This document shows positions 52,873 to 62,160 of a stretch of 64,000 bases of DNA, one piece after another. The stretch covers positions 1 through 64,000 of the forward strand of contig NZ_WRPK01000015.1 of NCBI RefSeq assembly GCF_009755815.1, read 5' to 3'. Source of the stretch: Flavisphingomonas formosensis (GTDB lineage: Bacteria > Pseudomonadota > Alphaproteobacteria > Sphingomonadales > Sphingomonadaceae). The notes beneath the pieces were generated by a model. It saw only the letters and a program-made list of their open reading frames with translations. It had not been told where the DNA came from and ran no database searches. Each line of letters begins with the position of its first letter. Position 1 is the stretch's first letter. Made by a program: the position numbers and the translations under genes.

Positions 52873-53680
52873 ATCCGCCGCCTTGTTCGCGTTCTCGGAA
52901 GCGAGAAGCTTCAGCATATTCGCTTCCAAGCCGATATTCTCGCCTTTCGACTGTTTGTCGGCGCAGAAATGGAGCATCAACTCGGTCGTTTTCTGCATGG
53001 TCGCGATATTGGCGACATAATGCTGGAGGCTTTGAAAGCGGCCGATGATGCCGCCGAACGCCTGGTGCTGCTTCATATAGTCAACCGCATCTTCCAGCAC
53101 GCCGTCGATGACGCCGAGGCAGAACGCGCCGACCATGATGCGCTCGTTGTTGAGCGTCGGCAGCAGCATGTACCAGGCCTTGTGCGGCTCGCCGAGGACG
53201 AGGTCGTCTGGCACGAAAACATCTTCGAAATGGACCGAGCAGCTGCCCATTGAGCACATGCCGAGCTTCGAGAGCGGCGTGATCTTCACCCCCTCGCTCT
53301 TGGTCGGCACCCAGAACAGGGTCAGCCCCTGATGCTTCTTCTCCGCGTTCTTGTCGCTGCGGGTGATTACGAGGAGATAGTCCGCGACATGCACCGACGA
53401 ACTCCAGATTTTCTCGCCGTTGAGAATCCAGCCGCCATCCCCGCGCTCGGCGGTGGTAGCCATCGCGCCGAGCAGGTCGGTGCCGCCCGCAGGTTCGGTA
53501 AAGGCGATCGCCGCCTTGAGTTGCCCCGTTGCGATCAGCGGCAGGAACTGCTTCTTCTGCGCGTCGGTGCCATAGAGGCCGATCGACTTCGAGCCTGCAA
53601 ATGAGGTTATCCCCCAGATCCAGGCGAGTCCGCCGAGCGTCCGCGCGAGCTCGCGCGCCAGCAGCATCTGCATGACGCCC
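52873..53680 (-). pseudogene. Acyl-CoA dehydrogenase, both ends lost
   Basis: About 270 residues of the middle of an acyl-CoA dehydrogenase remain, starting near MLLARELARTLGGLAWIWGI. They include AIAFTEPAGGTDLLGAMATT, the beta-domain segment WILNGEKIWSSSVHVADYLL and GGIIGRFQSLQHYVANIATM. The 3' part stops at ENANKAAD, where the IS5-type element begins. The 5' part loses similarity near 53680. It therefore lacks the N-terminal helices and the C-terminal end of the FAD site. Confidence 0.85.
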
Positions 53681-54051
53681 TCCGCCGCGCCTCTCCAAAG
53701 ATAGGGTTGCACGCAGCCAGGGATGACGATGGGCCCGTGCCCCATGGCAACGTGCTCGCTGCAGGCGTGCAGCGCAGATCGGTCGACCCGTCCTTCGAGC
53801 GGCGGCCAGAGTCGTGCTGTACCGCTAGCGCAGGCGGACGATGGAGACGGCGACATCGCCTCGCTGTCCAAGTGCCGATCTCACCCCGGCAACCACGTGG
53901 CTGCGCACCATGTCTCGTCAGCACGAAATCGCCCCCCCAATTCGCCTCTCGAGACCTTTCTCGCCGAACCACCTCGATCCGTGACATCGGCCAGGGCTTT
54001 CAATCTTCTGCGGACTGATCGGACTTGCCAAGCTCCCCGACTTCCATCATC
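53681..54051. other. Gene-free region before GH115
   Basis: Nothing coding is supported here. The region holds the decayed 5' side of the acyl-CoA dehydrogenase gene and then the promoter region of the GH115 gene. Confidence 0.4.
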
Positions 54052-54065
54052 TGGTAACGCTATCA
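54052..54065 (+). promoter_or_regulatory. LacI-type operator-like palindrome
   Basis: TGGTAACGCTATCA is a purine/pyrimidine-symmetric palindrome with central CG (form TGRTARCGYTAYCA). This is the shape of LacI-family sites in alphaproteobacterial sugar regulons. It ends 17 nt before the ATG of the GH115 gene, where a bound repressor would block transcription. The regulator itself is not in the window. Confidence 0.55.
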
Positions 54066-54082
54066 TAATTGAAAGGGCGAGG

Positions 54083-56710
54083 ATGATGAAAGCGACGACC
54101 ACCCTGCTTTCGCGTCGACGACTGCTTGCAGGAGCCGCGACTGCCGGCATCTTGGCCGCGTTGTCGACGAGTAGCCCGATCTTGGCTGCGGTCGCTTCCC
54201 GCAACCGCGCGTTTCCACTCATCGCCAACGGCTTGCCAGCCACCCTCGTGGTCGAACAAAGTGCGGATTCCGCGGTCCATTTCGCGGCCAAATGCCTCGC
54301 CGACGATATCAAACGCACATCCGGACGATCGCCGCAGGTTCGCATCGATATGGTGGCGACGGACGGTCCGGTCGTGCTGATCGGCGTCCTGGGGCAAAGC
54401 CCGGCAATCGATGCGCTGGTGGCGGGGCGCAGGATCGACGTGTCGCGCATCAGGGGCCAGTGGGAAGCTTATCTTCGCCTGGTGATCGACAAGCCGTTCC
54501 CGGGCGTGGAGGAAGCACTCGTCATCATGGGCGCCGACCGTCGCGGCGCCGCGTTCGCGGTCTATGACCTGTGCGAGCAGGTCGGCGTGTCAGCCTGGCA
54601 CTGGTTCGCCGACGTCCCGGTCCAGCGTCGGAACAACGTTTACATCCCGCGAGAGCCCTGGGTCGACCAGCCGAAGGTTCGATATCGCGGCTTCTTCATC
54701 AACGACGAGAACCCGTGCTTCAGCGGTTGGGCGCAGAAGAAGTTCGGCGGCATCAATTCGGCGATGTACGCCCATGTGTTCGAACTGCTGCTGCGTATGA
54801 AGGGCAACTACCTCTGGCCGGCGATGTGGGCGCCCAAGGCGTTCGCCGCCGACGATCCCGAAAACATGATCGTCGCGGATGCGATGGGTGTGGTGATGGG
54901 CAATTCCCATCATGAGCCGATGCTGCGCGCGCAGGACGAGTGGCACCGCCATACGGAGCAGGGCATTACCGGCGGCCCGTGGAACTATGTCACCAACGGC
55001 GAGAACCTGCGCGCCTTCTGGCGGGGCGGCATCGAAAGGATGGTCTCCAAGGGCAAGGGACAGGTCTACGAATCACTGGTCACGGTGGGCATGCGCGGCG
55101 ACGGCGACGAAGCCATGGTCGAGGGCACGGCGACCGAACTGCTCGAGCGGATCGTCGCCGACCAGCGCAAGATCATCGCGGAGGTCACGAAGAAGCCGGC
55201 CAGCGAAACGCCGCAGCTCTGGGCGCTCTACAAGGAGGTCCAGGACTATTACGACCGCGGAATGAAGGCGCCCGACGACGTCACGCTGCTGTTCGCAGAC
55301 GACAATTGGGGGCAGATCCGCCGGCTGCCGCCGCTGGGTGCGCCGCCCCGCCAGGGCGGTTACGGCGTCTATTATCATTTCGACTATGTCGGGGTACCGC
55401 GCAACTACAAGTGGCTGAACACCAACCAGATCGAGAAGGTTTGGCAACAGATGGACCTGGCCTATCGACGCGGCGCCAGACAGATATGGATCGCCAATGT
55501 CGGCGACATCAAGCCGATGGAATTCCCGCTGGGCTTCTTCCTGTCGATGGCATGGAATCCGGAGGCGATGACCGCCGAGGCGCTGCGAGCCTATCCGCAG
55601 GCCTGGGCGCGAGCGAGCTTTGGTGCCGCCCTGGCCGCCGAGATCGGTGACATCATCACGACCTACAGCAAGCTGGCGGCGCGGCGTAAGCCAGAACTGA
55701 TCGATCAGGACAGCTTCCCCCTGGGCAAGGTGACCGCGGACGCCCTGGACGGCGGCGAGTTCGGGCAGATGGTCGACGAGTGGAACGCGCTGGAAACCCG
55801 CATGCTGGCGGTGCGCGGCAAGCTGCCGCCGGAGCAGGCGGACGCCTATTACCAGTTGCTCGAATTTCCGGTGTCGGCGATGGCGAACCTCTATCGCCTT
55901 TATTACTGCACCGCCTGGAATCGCAAACTCGCCGCGTCGAACGACGCGCGCGCCAATTATTTCGCCACCGAGGCCGAGGCCGCCTATGCGCGGGATGGCG
56001 CCCTGACCGAACGCTATCACACGATCAACGGCGGCAAGTGGGACGGCATGATGAACCAGGTTCACATGAACTACGTCATCTGGAACGATCCCACGCAACA
56101 GACGATGCCGAGCATCATCCGCGTCGGCGGCGATACGCCCGACGGCAAGCGGCGGCGCCAGCCGACCTTCGTGCCCGCTCCGGCCCGTCACCCCGGAATC
56201 GTCGCGCGCGAGGCGGGAACGTTCGATCGCGCCCATCATGGTCCCGGCCTGCGATGGACGAGCATCCCCAATCTCGGCCGCACTGCGGGCGGCGTGCTCG
56301 CGCTGCCCCAGGGCCAGGCCGCGACCAGCGAGCGGGACGGCGTGCGTCTCGAATATGACATGGTGGTGGACAGGCCCGGCGCCGCGACACTCACGCTGTT
56401 CCTCACGCCGACCCTCGACACGCTCGGGCATGGCGGGTTGCGTATCGGCGTTTCCGTCGACGACAGGCCCCTCCAGCCGCTCACGGTGCGCCTCGAGGCG
56501 ACGGGCGGCACGCAGGATACACCGGGCAAGCAGGCCTGGGCGGATGCCGTGCGCGACAATATCGTGCGGCTGTCGGCGGAACTCGGCCCCCTGACCGCCG
56601 GCAGGCATGTCGTGAAGATCTGGCGGCTCGACGACAATGTCGTGCTCCAGAAGGTCGTTCTGGCGACCGTGCCCCTGCCGCCGTCCTATCTCGGGCCGGT
56701 CGCCGCCTAG
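54083..56710 (+). CDS. GH115 xylan alpha-1,2-glucuronidase, exported
   Basis: The 875-residue protein has a Tat-type signal (SRRRLLAGAATAGILAAL), then the GH115 catalytic region. It includes RYRGFFINDENPCFSGWAQK, FELLLRMKGNYLWPAMWAPK, GNSHHEPMLRAQDEW and LFADDNWGQIRRLPP, and a C-terminal beta-sandwich (about 720-875). GH115 enzymes remove (4-O-methyl-)glucuronic acid side chains from xylan. The released glucuronate would be used by the convergent operon. The ATG at 54083 is chosen over upstream in-frame starts because the Tat signal follows it directly. Confidence 0.93.
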   Translation: MMKATTTLLSRRRLLAGAATAGILAALSTSSPILAAVASRNRAFPLIANGLPATLVVEQSADSAVHFAAKCLADDIKRTSGRSPQVRIDMVATDGPVVLIGVLGQSPAIDALVAGRRIDVSRIRGQWEAYLRLVIDKPFPGVEEALVIMGADRRGAAFAVYDLCEQVGVSAWHWFADVPVQRRNNVYIPREPWVDQPKVRYRGFFINDENPCFSGWAQKKFGGINSAMYAHVFELLLRMKGNYLWPAMWAPKAFAADDPENMIVADAMGVVMGNSHHEPMLRAQDEWHRHTEQGITGGPWNYVTNGENLRAFWRGGIERMVSKGKGQVYESLVTVGMRGDGDEAMVEGTATELLERIVADQRKIIAEVTKKPASETPQLWALYKEVQDYYDRGMKAPDDVTLLFADDNWGQIRRLPPLGAPPRQGGYGVYYHFDYVGVPRNYKWLNTNQIEKVWQQMDLAYRRGARQIWIANVGDIKPMEFPLGFFLSMAWNPEAMTAEALRAYPQAWARASFGAALAAEIGDIITTYSKLAARRKPELIDQDSFPLGKVTADALDGGEFGQMVDEWNALETRMLAVRGKLPPEQADAYYQLLEFPVSAMANLYRLYYCTAWNRKLAASNDARANYFATEAEAAYARDGALTERYHTINGGKWDGMMNQVHMNYVIWNDPTQQTMPSIIRVGGDTPDGKRRRQPTFVPAPARHPGIVAREAGTFDRAHHGPGLRWTSIPNLGRTAGGVLALPQGQAATSERDGVRLEYDMVVDRPGAATLTLFLTPTLDTLGHGGLRIGVSVDDRPLQPLTVRLEATGGTQDTPGKQAWADAVRDNIVRLSAELGPLTAGRHVVKIWRLDDNVVLQKVVLATVPLPPSYLGPVAA

Positions 56711-56734
56711 AACAGGGTCAGCGTGGGCGAAGGA

Positions 56735-56759
56735 GCCGGTCCCACCCCAGGGGACCGGC
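56735..56759. terminator. Bidirectional terminator between GH115 and uxuB
   Basis: GCCGGTCCC (56735-56743) pairs perfectly with GGGACCGGC (56751-56759) around a 7-nt loop. It lies between two convergent genes whose stops are 60 nt apart. There is no clear T-run. Confidence 0.6.
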
Positions 56760-56770
56760 AGCGCCCGTCG

Positions 56771-58240
56771 TCAGCGCCGCGCCAGGCAACGCAGCGCGGC
56801 GCGGGCGCCCTCGGTTTCCAGCAGGTCAAGCCAGCGCCGCAGCGCATCGCGAAACACCGCATCGTCCCGCAGCGCGCGCGGCACCACTAGGTCGGACCCG
56901 ACGATAGCCTCCACCCGCTCCGCCGCGTTCGTCGCAGGCGCAAGCAGGGCGGCGATCGACGGGCCGAGCGGGTCATCGATCATATGGGCACGGCCCTGAT
57001 CATCGCGCCCCGCCTGCCAGCGGATCCAGCCGGCGACGGCCAGCGACAAGGCCCCTACGCCCTGGCCCGCGGCGCGCCGTGCTGCGATCGGCGCCAGCAG
57101 GCGCTGCGGCAGCTTCTGCGAGCCGTCCATCGCGATCTGGCGCGTGCGGTGCTGCAAGGTCGGATTGCCGAACCGGGCCATCAGGTCGCGGCGATAGGCG
57201 GCGACGTCCAGCTCGGGCGGCGGCGACAGCGTCGTCTCGCTCTCGTCCCACAGCGCCTCGACGAAGGCGCGCGCCTCTGGAACGCCAAGCACCTCATGCA
57301 CATGGTCGATGCCCGCCAGACCGCCGAGATAAGCGATGCCGCTATGCGCGCCGTTGAGGAGGCGCAGCTTCGCCTCCTCCCATGGCGCGACATTGGTGGT
57401 CAGTTGCACGCCCGGCCCGAAGTCCGGCCGGGGACCGCAGAAATCATCCTCGATCACCCATTGCAGGAACGGCTCGGTCTTGACCATCGCGCGATCCTCG
57501 ACGCCGATCCGCGCGGCAAGCGCGGCGATGTCGCCATCGATCGTGGCGGGGACGATGCGGTCGACCATCGTCTGTGGGAATGCGCCCCGGGCAGCGATCC
57601 ACTCGGCGAGGGCCGGGTCGTGGCGCCGCGCCAGGCCGAGCACCGCATCGCGCAGGCGCGCGCCGTTGTGCGGCAGATTGTCGCAGGAAATGGCGGTGAA
57701 GGGCGAAAGGCCGGCGGCGCGGCGCATGGCCAGCGCGGCGACCAGGTAGCCCGGCGCAGTCTGCGGCGCATCGAGGCTGGCAAGGTCCGTCGCCAGTTGC
57801 GGGTCGTCATCGAGCAGCGCGCCGGTCGCCGGGTCGAGCTTGTAGCCCTTCTCGGTGACGGTGAGCGTGACGATATGGGTATCGGGGCGCGCAAGGGCTG
57901 CGAGCAGGTCTCGCGGCGCTTCGGGGGCGACGATCACATCCTGGACGGCGCCGACGATCCTTGCCTGCTCCGCGCTCCCGTCCCGCACGACCAGCGTGTA
58001 GAGCCCGTCCTGCGGCGCCATCTGATCGCGCACGGCAGGCGATCGCAGCGAAGCGGCGATGATCCCCCAGCGCAGGTCGCCGCGGTTCATGACATCGTCG
58101 AAGAACACCGCCTGATGCGCGCGATGGAAGGCGCCGATGCCCAGATGGACGACGCCGCGCTTTACGGTGGCCCGGTCATAGGCAGGACGCAGGACGTCGT
58201 CGGACAATCGGTCGAGCGTGGCGGAGGACAGGCGGTTCAA
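56771..58240 (-). CDS. uxuB: Fructuronate reductase (mannitol dehydrogenase family)
   Basis: The 489-residue protein is a long-chain mannitol dehydrogenase-family enzyme. It has the Rossmann part VVHLGIGAFHRAHQAVFFDD near residue 30, SCDNLPHNGARLRDAVLGLA and the active-site Lys region VKTEPFLQWVIEDDF, LLNGAHSGIAYLGGL. It interconverts D-fructuronate and D-mannonate with NAD(H). It follows uronate isomerase (4-nt overlap), which supports UxuB over mannitol dehydrogenase; tagaturonate reductase cannot be excluded. Confidence 0.9.
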   Translation of the reverse strand: MNRLSSATLDRLSDDVLRPAYDRATVKRGVVHLGIGAFHRAHQAVFFDDVMNRGDLRWGIIAASLRSPAVRDQMAPQDGLYTLVVRDGSAEQARIVGAVQDVIVAPEAPRDLLAALARPDTHIVTLTVTEKGYKLDPATGALLDDDPQLATDLASLDAPQTAPGYLVAALAMRRAAGLSPFTAISCDNLPHNGARLRDAVLGLARRHDPALAEWIAARGAFPQTMVDRIVPATIDGDIAALAARIGVEDRAMVKTEPFLQWVIEDDFCGPRPDFGPGVQLTTNVAPWEEAKLRLLNGAHSGIAYLGGLAGIDHVHEVLGVPEARAFVEALWDESETTLSPPPELDVAAYRRDLMARFGNPTLQHRTRQIAMDGSQKLPQRLLAPIAARRAAGQGVGALSLAVAGWIRWQAGRDDQGRAHMIDDPLGPSIAALLAPATNAAERVEAIVGSDLVVPRALRDDAVFRDALRRWLDLLETEGARAALRCLARR

Positions 58241-59649
58241 AGCTTATAGGCCGCCTTGACGAGATCATAGGCCAGCGCCCGCGCCAGTTCGAACGCTTCG
58301 TCTTCCTCGAGCCGATGCTCGGCGACGAGTTGCGCCAGCCAGGCGCAGTCCATGCGCCGCGCGACATCGTGCCGCGCCGGGATCGACAGGAAGGCGCGGG
58401 TGTCATCGTTGAAGCCGACGGTGTTGTAGAAGCCGCCGGTCTCTGTGACCCGCTCGCGGAACCGGCGCATGCCTTCGGGGCTATCGTGGAACCACCAGGG
58501 CGGCCCCAGCTTGAGGGCCGGATAATGGCCCGCCAGCGGCGCCAGCTCACGCGAATAGACATCCTCGTCCAGCGTGAAGAGGATCAGGGTCAGGCGCAGG
58601 TCGTTGCCGAAGCGGTCGAGCAAGGGCTTCAGCGCGCGGACGAATTCGCCGGGAAGCGGAATGTCGCCGCCCTTGTCCCGTCCGAAACGGGCAAGCACGG
58701 CGGCATTGTGACTGCGATAAACGCCGGGATGCAATTGCATCACCATACCGTCCTCGGTCGACATCCGCGCCATTTCGGTGAGCATATGGCCGCGGAACAG
58801 CTCCGCTTCTGCCGGCGCCACCGGGCCCGCCATTACCCTCGCGTAGAGCGCTTCAATCTCCGCCCGCGGCAGGTCGGCGGTGAACGCGCTGGGATGGCCG
58901 TGGTCGGTCGACGTCGCCCCCGCTTCACGAAAATCGGCGCGGCGCTTCGCATGGGCGCGCAGATACCCCGCGAAACTGTCCGCATCCTCGCCCGCCATCG
59001 CACAGAAGGCGCGGACGTTCTCGACGAAGCCCGGCGTCTCCGGATCCATCACCGGATCGGGACGATAGGCGGTGACCACCCTGCCCTTCCAGCCGCTCGC
59101 GCGGATGGCGCGATGATGGTCGAGCGGATCGAGCGGGCCCTCGGTGGTCGCGATCAGTTCGATATTATAGCGTTCGAACAGCGCGCGCGGGCGAAAGGCG
59201 GGCGTCTTCAGCGCCGCATCGATGACGTCGTAATAATGATCGGCGGTTCCCGCCTCGAGCCGGACGTCGATCCCGAACCCCTCGGCGAAAACCCAGTCGA
59301 GCCACATCCGCGAGGGCGTACCCCGGAACAGATGATAGCGTTCGGCGAAGCGCTGCCAGATTGCGCGCGGATTGGGTTCAACCGCGCTGCCGTCGACGGT
59401 GGGAACGCCGAGCTGGTCCAGCGTCACGCCCTGGCTCATCAGCATCCGGAAGACATAGTGATCGGGGACGATCAGCAGCTCCGCCGGGTTGGCGAAGGGC
59501 TCGTCATAGGCGAACCAGCGCGGATCGGTATGCCCGTGCGGGCTGACGATCGGCAGGTCCTTGACGGTCGCATGGAGAGCCCGCGCAACATCGCGCATGC
59601 GCGGATCTGCGGGAAAGAGCCGGTCGGGATGGAGTGTCAGCGGCTTCAT
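58237..59649 (-). CDS. uxaC: Uronate isomerase
   Basis: The 470-residue protein has the length and motifs of UxaC: the metal-binding IVSPHGHTDPRWFAYDEPFA near the N-terminus, TPSRMWLDWVFAEGFGID, LIATTEGPLDPLDHHRAIRA and FNDDTRAFLSIPARHDVARR. It isomerises D-glucuronate to D-fructuronate (and galacturonate to tagaturonate). The start at 59649 overlaps the transporter stop by 4 nt. Confidence 0.95.
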   Translation of the reverse strand: MKPLTLHPDRLFPADPRMRDVARALHATVKDLPIVSPHGHTDPRWFAYDEPFANPAELLIVPDHYVFRMLMSQGVTLDQLGVPTVDGSAVEPNPRAIWQRFAERYHLFRGTPSRMWLDWVFAEGFGIDVRLEAGTADHYYDVIDAALKTPAFRPRALFERYNIELIATTEGPLDPLDHHRAIRASGWKGRVVTAYRPDPVMDPETPGFVENVRAFCAMAGEDADSFAGYLRAHAKRRADFREAGATSTDHGHPSAFTADLPRAEIEALYARVMAGPVAPAEAELFRGHMLTEMARMSTEDGMVMQLHPGVYRSHNAAVLARFGRDKGGDIPLPGEFVRALKPLLDRFGNDLRLTLILFTLDEDVYSRELAPLAGHYPALKLGPPWWFHDSPEGMRRFRERVTETGGFYNTVGFNDDTRAFLSIPARHDVARRMDCAWLAQLVAEHRLEEDEAFELARALAYDLVKAAYKL

Positions 59650-60932
59650 GCGGCGTCCCTCGCCAGACCTTCGGTTGAGACCGGCGCATAGGTCGGATTG
59701 ATGAAATGATAGACCGCGAGCGCCAGCAGATAGGCGATGCCGCAGAAGGCGAAGATCGGCGTGTAGCTGCCCACGCTGTCGAGGACATAACCGGCATATT
59801 TGGCCATCAACATGCCGCCCGCCGCGCCGGCGAAGCCGCCAAGACCGATGATCGACCCTTGCGCCCAGCGCGGAAACAGGTCGGCGGGCATGGCGTAGAT
59901 GTTGGACGAGAAGCCCTGGTGCCCCGCGCAGGCGAGGCCGATGAGCAGCACGGCGATCCAGAGGCCGGGCGCCTGCTGGGCGAAGGCGACCGGCACCGCC
60001 AGAAATGCGCAGCCTAGCATGGCGAGCTTGCGCGAACGATTGGCGGAATAGCCTTTGCCGAGCATGCGCGAGGAAGCATAGCCGCCCGCGATCGAGCCGA
60101 TGTCGGCCAGCAGATAGACCGCGATCAGCGGCGGTCCGAAGCCCTTGAGGTCGACGCCATAGCGGCGCGAGAAGAAATCCGGCAGCCAGAAGAGGAACAT
60201 CCACCAGACCGGATCGATGAGGAAGCGGCCGATGATATAGGCCCAGGTCTGTTTAAGCTGGAACAGCGCGCGATAGGGGATCGGCTTCTGCTCGATCGGC
60301 GAATCGCTCTCGATATAGGCGACTTCCTCGACCGTGGTCATCGCATGCTCGCGCGGGCGCCGGTAGAAGGCGAGCCAGGCGACGAGCCAGATGATGTTGA
60401 CTGCGCCCGTGATCCAGAAGGCGGCGCGCCAGCCCATCGCGAGCGCGATCGCCGGGACGACCAGCGGCGTCACCAGCGCGCCGATATTGCCCCCCGCGTT
60501 GAAGATGCCGATGGCCAGCGCCCGCTCGCGCTTCGGAAACCATTCGGCGGCCGCCGCGATCGCGGCGGGAAAGGTGCCGCTCTCGCCCAGCGCCAACGGC
60601 AACCGCGCGATCGCGAAGCCCATGGTGGACGTGACCAGCGTCTGCGCGAAATGGCCGAGCGTCCAGATGCCGACCGCCACCGCATAGCCGATCTTCGCGC
60701 CGACCTTGTCGATGAACCGCCCGAACAGCAGGTAACCGACGCCATAAGCTGCCTGGAACCAGAAGGCGATGTCGGCATAGCCCGGCTCCGTCCAGCCAAA
60801 TTCAGCCTGCAGCGAGGGCTTGAGCACGGACAGCACGAGGCGGTCGACATAGCTTAGCACCACTGCCGCGAAGATCAGCGCGCAGACGATCCAGCGGATT
60901 CTGCCACGCGGTCGAGAAGCATCGGCCACCAC
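59646..60932 (-). CDS. exuT: Hexuronate transporter, MFS family
   Basis: The 428-residue, 12-helix MFS protein of the anion:cation symporter group has YVDRLVLSVLKPSLQAEFGW, the loop FGRFIDKVGAKIGYAVAVGI and ERALAIGIFNAGGNIGALVT. The ExuT-like pattern and the position between mannonate dehydratase and uronate isomerase point to proton-driven uptake of glucuronate. The gap to manD is 3 nt. Confidence 0.9.
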   Translation of the reverse strand: MVADASRPRGRIRWIVCALIFAAVVLSYVDRLVLSVLKPSLQAEFGWTEPGYADIAFWFQAAYGVGYLLFGRFIDKVGAKIGYAVAVGIWTLGHFAQTLVTSTMGFAIARLPLALGESGTFPAAIAAAAEWFPKRERALAIGIFNAGGNIGALVTPLVVPAIALAMGWRAAFWITGAVNIIWLVAWLAFYRRPREHAMTTVEEVAYIESDSPIEQKPIPYRALFQLKQTWAYIIGRFLIDPVWWMFLFWLPDFFSRRYGVDLKGFGPPLIAVYLLADIGSIAGGYASSRMLGKGYSANRSRKLAMLGCAFLAVPVAFAQQAPGLWIAVLLIGLACAGHQGFSSNIYAMPADLFPRWAQGSIIGLGGFAGAAGGMLMAKYAGYVLDSVGSYTPIFAFCGIAYLLALAVYHFINPTYAPVSTEGLARDAA

Positions 60933-60935
60933 GGA

Positions 60936-62147
60936 TCACCAATTGTACATGGTGCCGTCCTCAAGCCGGTTCACCGGCAGGAAGGCGCGCTTATACTCAT
61001 ATTTCGCGGCAAGCTCTTCGTCGATGTCGACGCCCAGGCCGGGCTTGTCCCCCGGATGCATTATGCCGTCGGCGAAACTGTAGGCATGGGGGAAGACCGC
61101 GTCGGTTTCAGGCGTGTGGCGCATATATTCCTGCACACCGAAGTTCGGCACCGACAGGTCGAAGTGCAGCGCAGCCGCCATGCAAACCGGCGAGAGGTCG
61201 GTCGCGCCGTGGCAGCCGGTGCGCACCTGATACAGGTCGGCCAGCGCAGCGATGCGGCGCAGATGCGTGATGCCGCCGGCATGGACCACCGTCGCGCGGA
61301 TATAGTCGATCAGCTGATTCTGGATCAGGTCCTTGGCATCCCAGATCGAATTGAAGATCTCGCCCACGGCCAGCGGCGCCGTCGTGTGCTGGCGGATCAG
61401 CTTGAACGCCTCCTGGTTCTCGGCCGGTGTCGCATCCTCCAGCCAGAAGGGGCGATAGGGTTCCAGATCCTTGCCCAGCCGCCCCGCTTCGATGGGCGTC
61501 AGGCGATGATGGATGTCGTGCAGCAAATGCACGTTCCAGCCCAGCGCCTCGCGCGCCGCCTTGAACAGCTCGGGCACGATGCGGAGATATTTGGACGTGT
61601 TCCAGACATTCTCGGTGGGCAGGTCGGCGTCGGCGGGCTCGTAGAAATATTTGTCCTTCGACACGCCGTAGGTCGACGCCATGCCCGGCACGCCGCACTG
61701 CAGCCGGATCGCCTTGTAGCCCTGCGCCTGATATTCGAGCGCGACTTTCACGGTGTCCTCGACCGTCGTGCCGTTGGCGTGGCCATAGACCATCACGCCC
61801 TCGCGGCTGGCGCCCCCCAGCAGCTGATAGACGGGCAGGCCCGCTACCTTGCCCTTGATGTCCCACAGCGCCATGTCGACGGCGGCGATCGCGGTCATCG
61901 TGACCGGACCGCGCCGCCAATAGGCACCCTTGTAGAGATATTGCCAGATATCCTCGATCCGGTGCGCGTCCCGGCCGATCAGGCACGGAATGACATGATC
62001 GGTGAGGTAGCTCGCGACCGACAGTTCACGCCCGTTGAGGGTCGCGTCGCCGAGGCCGGTGAAGCCCTCGTCGGTTTCGATCTTCAGCGTGACGAAGTTG
62101 CGGCCGGGACATGTGACGATGACCTTGGCGCCGGTGATGATAGGCAT
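60936..62147 (-). CDS. manD: D-mannonate dehydratase, enolase superfamily (ManD/RspA)
   Basis: The 403-residue enolase-superfamily protein has [52 protein letters not shown] and the metal-ligand acid residues in [15 protein letters not shown] and [11 protein letters not shown], then [10 protein letters not shown]. It dehydrates mannonate to 2-keto-3-deoxygluconate. This is the ManD type rather than the unrelated UxuA; no uxuA is present in the window. Confidence 0.92.
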   Translation of the reverse strand: MPIITGAKVIVTCPGRNFVTLKIETDEGFTGLGDATLNGRELSVASYLTDHVIPCLIGRDAHRIEDIWQYLYKGAYWRRGPVTMTAIAAVDMALWDIKGKVAGLPVYQLLGGASREGVMVYGHANGTTVEDTVKVALEYQAQGYKAIRLQCGVPGMASTYGVSKDKYFYEPADADLPTENVWNTSKYLRIVPELFKAAREALGWNVHLLHDIHHRLTPIEAGRLGKDLEPYRPFWLEDATPAENQEAFKLIRQHTTAPLAVGEIFNSIWDAKDLIQNQLIDYIRATVVHAGGITHLRRIAALADLYQVRTGCHGATDLSPVCMAAALHFDLSVPNFGVQEYMRHTPETDAVFPHAYSFADGIMHPGDKPGLGVDIDEELAAKYEYKRAFLPVNRLEDGTMYNW

Positions 62148-62160
62148 GGACGATCCCTGT

